Origin: an uncultured Odoribacter sp.
GTDB taxonomy: Bacteria > Bacteroidota > Bacteroidia > Bacteroidales > Marinifilaceae
NCBI GenBank assembly: GCA_947039985.1
Contig: CAMRAP010000073.1
Coordinates: 1-8,316 of the forward strand
Direction of reading: 5' to 3'
DNA length: 8,316 nucleotides
The position numbers and the translations under genes were made by a program. Within the stretch, counting starts at the first letter, position 1. The number at the start of each line of letters is the position of its first letter. The notes under the pieces were generated by a model. That model made no database searches, was not told the origin of the DNA, and saw only the letters and a list, made by a program, of their open reading frames with translations. Of the stretch, positions 5,627-8,316 are shown in pieces.

Positions 5627-8074
5627 TTACTCTATAAAATAAACTCGCTTAACTCTATGCGACACACTAGTTAGTATTTCATAAGAGATAGTCGATAATT
5701 TGTCTGCAATCTCCAAAACAGAGATATGCTTGCCAAAAATTTCTACTTCATCACCCACTTGAGCATCAGTATCTGTAATATCAAGCATACAAGCATCCAT
5801 ACAGATATTTCCTACAATAGATACACGCTTTCCTTTTACCATCATCTCTCCCACTCCACAACTGAGATGACGATTAAGTCCATCAGCATATCCAACTGGA
5901 ATAACAGCAATACGAGAATTTCTATTTAAAACACCTTTACGCCCATACCCCACAGTTTCTTCAAGTTTAACATTACGAATAGAAGCTATATAGGTTTTAA
6001 ACGAACTTACAGGTATCAATGGAGCCGATACTGTGCTAATTCCATGCAATCCTATACCCAAACGCACCATATCAAAAGCATACTGTCCAAAACGCTCTAT
6101 TCCTGCAGAATTTAATATATGCCGAAAAATATGATAATCAAAATTCACTTGCACTTTTTCAGCCATTTCAGTAAACTGTTCAATTTGGAATAAGGTATAA
6201 GCAGTATGTGCACTATCATCACTAGCTGCAAGATGTGAGAAGATAGAACGAATCATAACTCCCCGCTTCTGCTTAAAAAAATGAATAAATAGGGTTAGTT
6301 CTTCCATATCTAAACCCGAACGATTCATCCCAGTATTCACTTTTAAATGAACAGGATAATTTTCAATTCCATGCTTAGATACCGCCTTATTAAAAGCTTC
6401 CAAAAGCTCCATAGAGTATATTTCAGGCTCTAAATTAAACTCTATCATATTGTCAAAAGTTTCTGGTTCAGGATTCATCACAGCTATCGGAATAGTAATA
6501 CCTGCTGCTCTCAATTCTACACCCTCGTCTGCAAATGCTACCATTAAATAGTTCACACCATGATATTGCAATAAACGAGCCACCTCACCTGCTCCACTCC
6601 CATACGAAAAAGCTTTTACCATCACAGAAATTCTAGTCTGCGGTGGTATAAGAGAGCGAAAATATTTCAAATTATGCACCATCGCATTCATATCCACCTC
6701 CAATATAGTCGAGTGCGACTGCTTCTGTAAAAAACTAGCTATATACTCAAAACGAAATTTTCTAGCCCCCTTAATCAAAATTACTTGATCTCTAAAATTA
6801 TTTCGATTTTCTTGATTCAGAAAGCTATCGGTATCCTTATAAAAACGACAATCTTTTACTAAAAAATAAGACCTGTATTTGTTTATCTTTTCACCTATTC
6901 CAATAAAAACAGAAACTTTTTCTCTATGCAACAACATGGCTACATCTTGGTATAAATTCCTTTCCTCTTTCCCTGTACCTACAAAATCAGATAATATAAC
7001 CACCTTTTCCTTTCCTATATCCTGCATAGATAAAGTATTCAATGCTAAATGAAAGGAAGCAGCATCTGAATTATAATAGTCATTAATCAATACACAATGA
7101 TTGATTCCATCTTTTATCTCCATTCGCATGGCAACTGCTTGTAAACCTTTTATAGCTTCAGTAATATCTGATGCATTACACTCACGCTTTAAAAGGAAAC
7201 AAACTGCATTCATCCCATTTTCAAAGGAAGCTTCATCTATAAAAGGAAGGGAGAAGTCTATCTCCTCATTTTGGTATCTAAGGGTTATATTACGCTGTTT
7301 ACCAACTATCTCTTCTGAAATAATTTGGACATTTGCCATTCTGCCAACTCCCCAAATCATTTTTTGCACCTGTTTTTTTGCAACAGAAAGAATATAATCT
7401 AAAGCCTCTCCTTCACGACCAATAATGCAGTCACAATCTTTAAAAAGTAATGCCTTCTCTTCCAATTTGTGCTGAGGTGATCGAAAATTCTCTCCATGAG
7501 CATCCCCTAGATGAGTGAATATAGCTGTATTAGGCTGTATCATCTTTTGCAACTTCAACATTTCGCTAGGCAAAGATATTCCTGCTTCAATAATAGCCAC
7601 CTCAGTCTTTTTATTCATACCTAATAAGGACAAGGGAACCCCAATTTGTGAATTATAACTTCGAGGACTACGATATATATCAGATTCATTTGAAAGTAGT
7701 TGATATAACCACTCTTTTACTACTGTTTTTCCATTACTCCCAGAAACAGCAACAACCTCTGCCCTAAAAGATTCACGCCACCACTTTGCCAATTGCTGCA
7801 AAGCACTAAGTACATCGGAGACAACATAAAAATTAGCCTGATCTAAACTGAAATATTCATCCCGCATTTCACTCACCACAAAATTACGAACACCTTGATT
7901 ATATAATCCTTCTACATAATTATGCCCATTATGATTCACCCCTTTTAAAGCAAAAAACAGAGTCTTTTCGGGTCTATTTACCGAACGACTATCTACACTA
8001 ACTTCACTTATCTCAAAATCTTTGAGATCTATTAAAGTCAGCATTAAAACCTCTGCAATATCTTTACTATACAT
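5627..8074 (-). CDS. Bifunctional MurF ligase / alanine racemase
   Basis: A cytoplasmic fusion (815 residues) characteristic of Bacteroidetes. The N-terminal MurF part (about 1-450) joins D-Ala-D-Ala to UDP-MurNAc-tripeptide using ATP. Its marks are DSRSVNRPEKTLFFALKG (28-45), P-loop GSNGKT (112-117), EAG (163-165), GDAHGENF (190-197) and NDYYNSD (331-337), the counterpart of the usual DSYNANP. Lys207 in LEEKALLF is the likely carbamoylated lysine (inference). The alanine racemase part (about 455-815) makes D-Ala: PLP lysine Lys487 in MVKAFSYGSG, the HLAASDD segment, RLGIGLHG (671-678), catalytic Tyr710 in VGYGRKG and the NICMD block (756-760). Length and both active sites look complete. GGTGGA (8083-8078) precedes ATG 8074 and supports this start. 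The partial cardiolipin synthase-like gene ends 89 bases upstream on the same strand. No strong promoter is visible between them, so co-transcription is possible. Confidence 0.95.
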   Translation of the reverse strand: MYSKDIAEVLMLTLIDLKDFEISEVSVDSRSVNRPEKTLFFALKGVNHNGHNYVEGLYNQGVRNFVVSEMRDEYFSLDQANFYVVSDVLSALQQLAKWWRESFRAEVVAVSGSNGKTVVKEWLYQLLSNESDIYRSPRSYNSQIGVPLSLLGMNKKTEVAIIEAGISLPSEMLKLQKMIQPNTAIFTHLGDAHGENFRSPQHKLEEKALLFKDCDCIIGREGEALDYILSVAKKQVQKMIWGVGRMANVQIISEEIVGKQRNITLRYQNEEIDFSLPFIDEASFENGMNAVCFLLKRECNASDITEAIKGLQAVAMRMEIKDGINHCVLINDYYNSDAASFHLALNTLSMQDIGKEKVVILSDFVGTGKEERNLYQDVAMLLHREKVSVFIGIGEKINKYRSYFLVKDCRFYKDTDSFLNQENRNNFRDQVILIKGARKFRFEYIASFLQKQSHSTILEVDMNAMVHNLKYFRSLIPPQTRISVMVKAFSYGSGAGEVARLLQYHGVNYLMVAFADEGVELRAAGITIPIAVMNPEPETFDNMIEFNLEPEIYSMELLEAFNKAVSKHGIENYPVHLKVNTGMNRSGLDMEELTLFIHFFKQKRGVMIRSIFSHLAASDDSAHTAYTLFQIEQFTEMAEKVQVNFDYHIFRHILNSAGIERFGQYAFDMVRLGIGLHGISTVSAPLIPVSSFKTYIASIRNVKLEETVGYGRKGVLNRNSRIAVIPVGYADGLNRHLSCGVGEMMVKGKRVSIVGNICMDACMLDITDTDAQVGDEVEIFGKHISVLEIADKLSTISYEILTSVSHRVKRVYFIE

Positions 8075-8077
8075 AAA

Positions 8078-8083
8078 TCCACC
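8078..8083 (-). promoter_or_regulatory. Shine-Dalgarno-like site of the MurF-Alr gene
   Basis: GGTGGA on the minus strand ends three bases before the ATG at 8074. It is one of the few purine-rich ribosome sites in this window and favours this start over the in-frame ATG ten codons later. Confidence 0.5.
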
Positions 8084-8163
8084 ATTAAATTATTCATTGA
8101 ACATACATTTTCCAACTCGATCTTTACTCATTTGACCGAAAAAAGGTCTACAAAATCACCACT

Positions 8164-8316
8164 CTACAAAACAGGTGCAAACAATCTTGCCACCGACTCA
8201 CGCACTCTTTCTCGCTTATTACGTAACTTCCAATCCTGAATATCAGCCAAAGAGCTAGCCTCCAAATCCTGCATAAAGTATGTTGCTAATTTTTCAGCTA
8301 CACCTTGATTGTATAT
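8164..8316 (-). CDS. Cardiolipin synthase-like (phospholipase D family) protein, C-terminal end only
   Basis: The last 50 codons of a gene that enters from the right edge and ends at TAG (8166-8164). The segment starts IYNQGVAEKLATYFMQDLEA and ends RERVRESVARLFAPVL. This resembles the tail of bacterial cardiolipin synthases: a residue pattern of YN..VA..L...F..DL, then a W with basic residues, then ES.ARL..P.L. These enzymes condense phosphatidylglycerol to cardiolipin at the inner membrane. Neither catalytic HKD motif is in view, so the family call rests on the tail pattern alone. The gene lies upstream of MurF-Alr on the same strand with an 89-base gap. Confidence 0.6.
   Translation of the reverse strand: MYNQGVAEKLATYFMQDLEASSLADIQDWKLRNKRERVRESVARLFAPVL

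Noticed and set aside
8134..8148. Inverted repeat GACC / GGTC between the cardiolipin synthase-like gene and MurF-Alr
   Set aside because: The four-bp stem with a seven-base loop is too short to separate from chance and has no following T tract on the minus strand.

Overview
This AT-rich window looks like an ordinary chromosomal segment of a member of the Bacteroidales. Three things point there: a MurF-Alr fusion (D-alanyl-D-alanine-adding ligase joined to alanine racemase), promoters of the Bacteroidetes TTTG / TAnnTTTG type, and a secreted DUF4419 protein. Genus cannot be settled from the sequence alone.

Layout, left to right. (1) Positions 1-953, minus strand: a secreted DUF4419-family gene, running off the left edge and broken by one frameshift near 747-787. 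(2) 1040-2376, minus strand: two overlapping reading frames that together make one YjiH-type membrane protein with nucleoside-recognition (Gate) domains. One missing G in a G4 run explains the split. (3) 2377-2586: a divergent control region with two good Bacteroidetes promoters, a 10-bp-spaced direct repeat and a 35-bp near-perfect palindrome over the plus-strand promoter and presumed transcription start. (4) 2587-5380, plus strand: a two-gene operon made of a four-domain sulfur-handling flavoprotein (CoA-disulfide reductase-like, rhodanese, TusA, DsrE-like) and a small MarR-family regulator. (5) 5381-5626: a convergent intergenic region with a perfect 17-bp-stem hairpin. (6) 5627-8074, minus strand: the MurF-Alr fusion of peptidoglycan synthesis. 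(7) 8164-8316, minus strand: the last 50 codons of what looks like a cardiolipin synthase.

How the genes work together. The plus-strand pair is the clearest functional unit. The flavoprotein carries a chain of reactive cysteines that could reduce disulfides or polysulfides and pass sulfane sulfur on. The cysteine-containing MarR protein is a plausible sensor acting on the palindrome upstream. The MurF-Alr and cardiolipin synthase genes are envelope housekeeping. The YjiH-type and DUF4419 genes both carry single-base frame disruptions at four-base homopolymers, so read errors and real gene decay both need to be considered. I see no phage, CRISPR array, insertion sequence, tRNA or rRNA, and no clearly new multi-gene system. 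The most interesting elements are regulatory (the palindrome and the hairpin) and the two frame disruptions.
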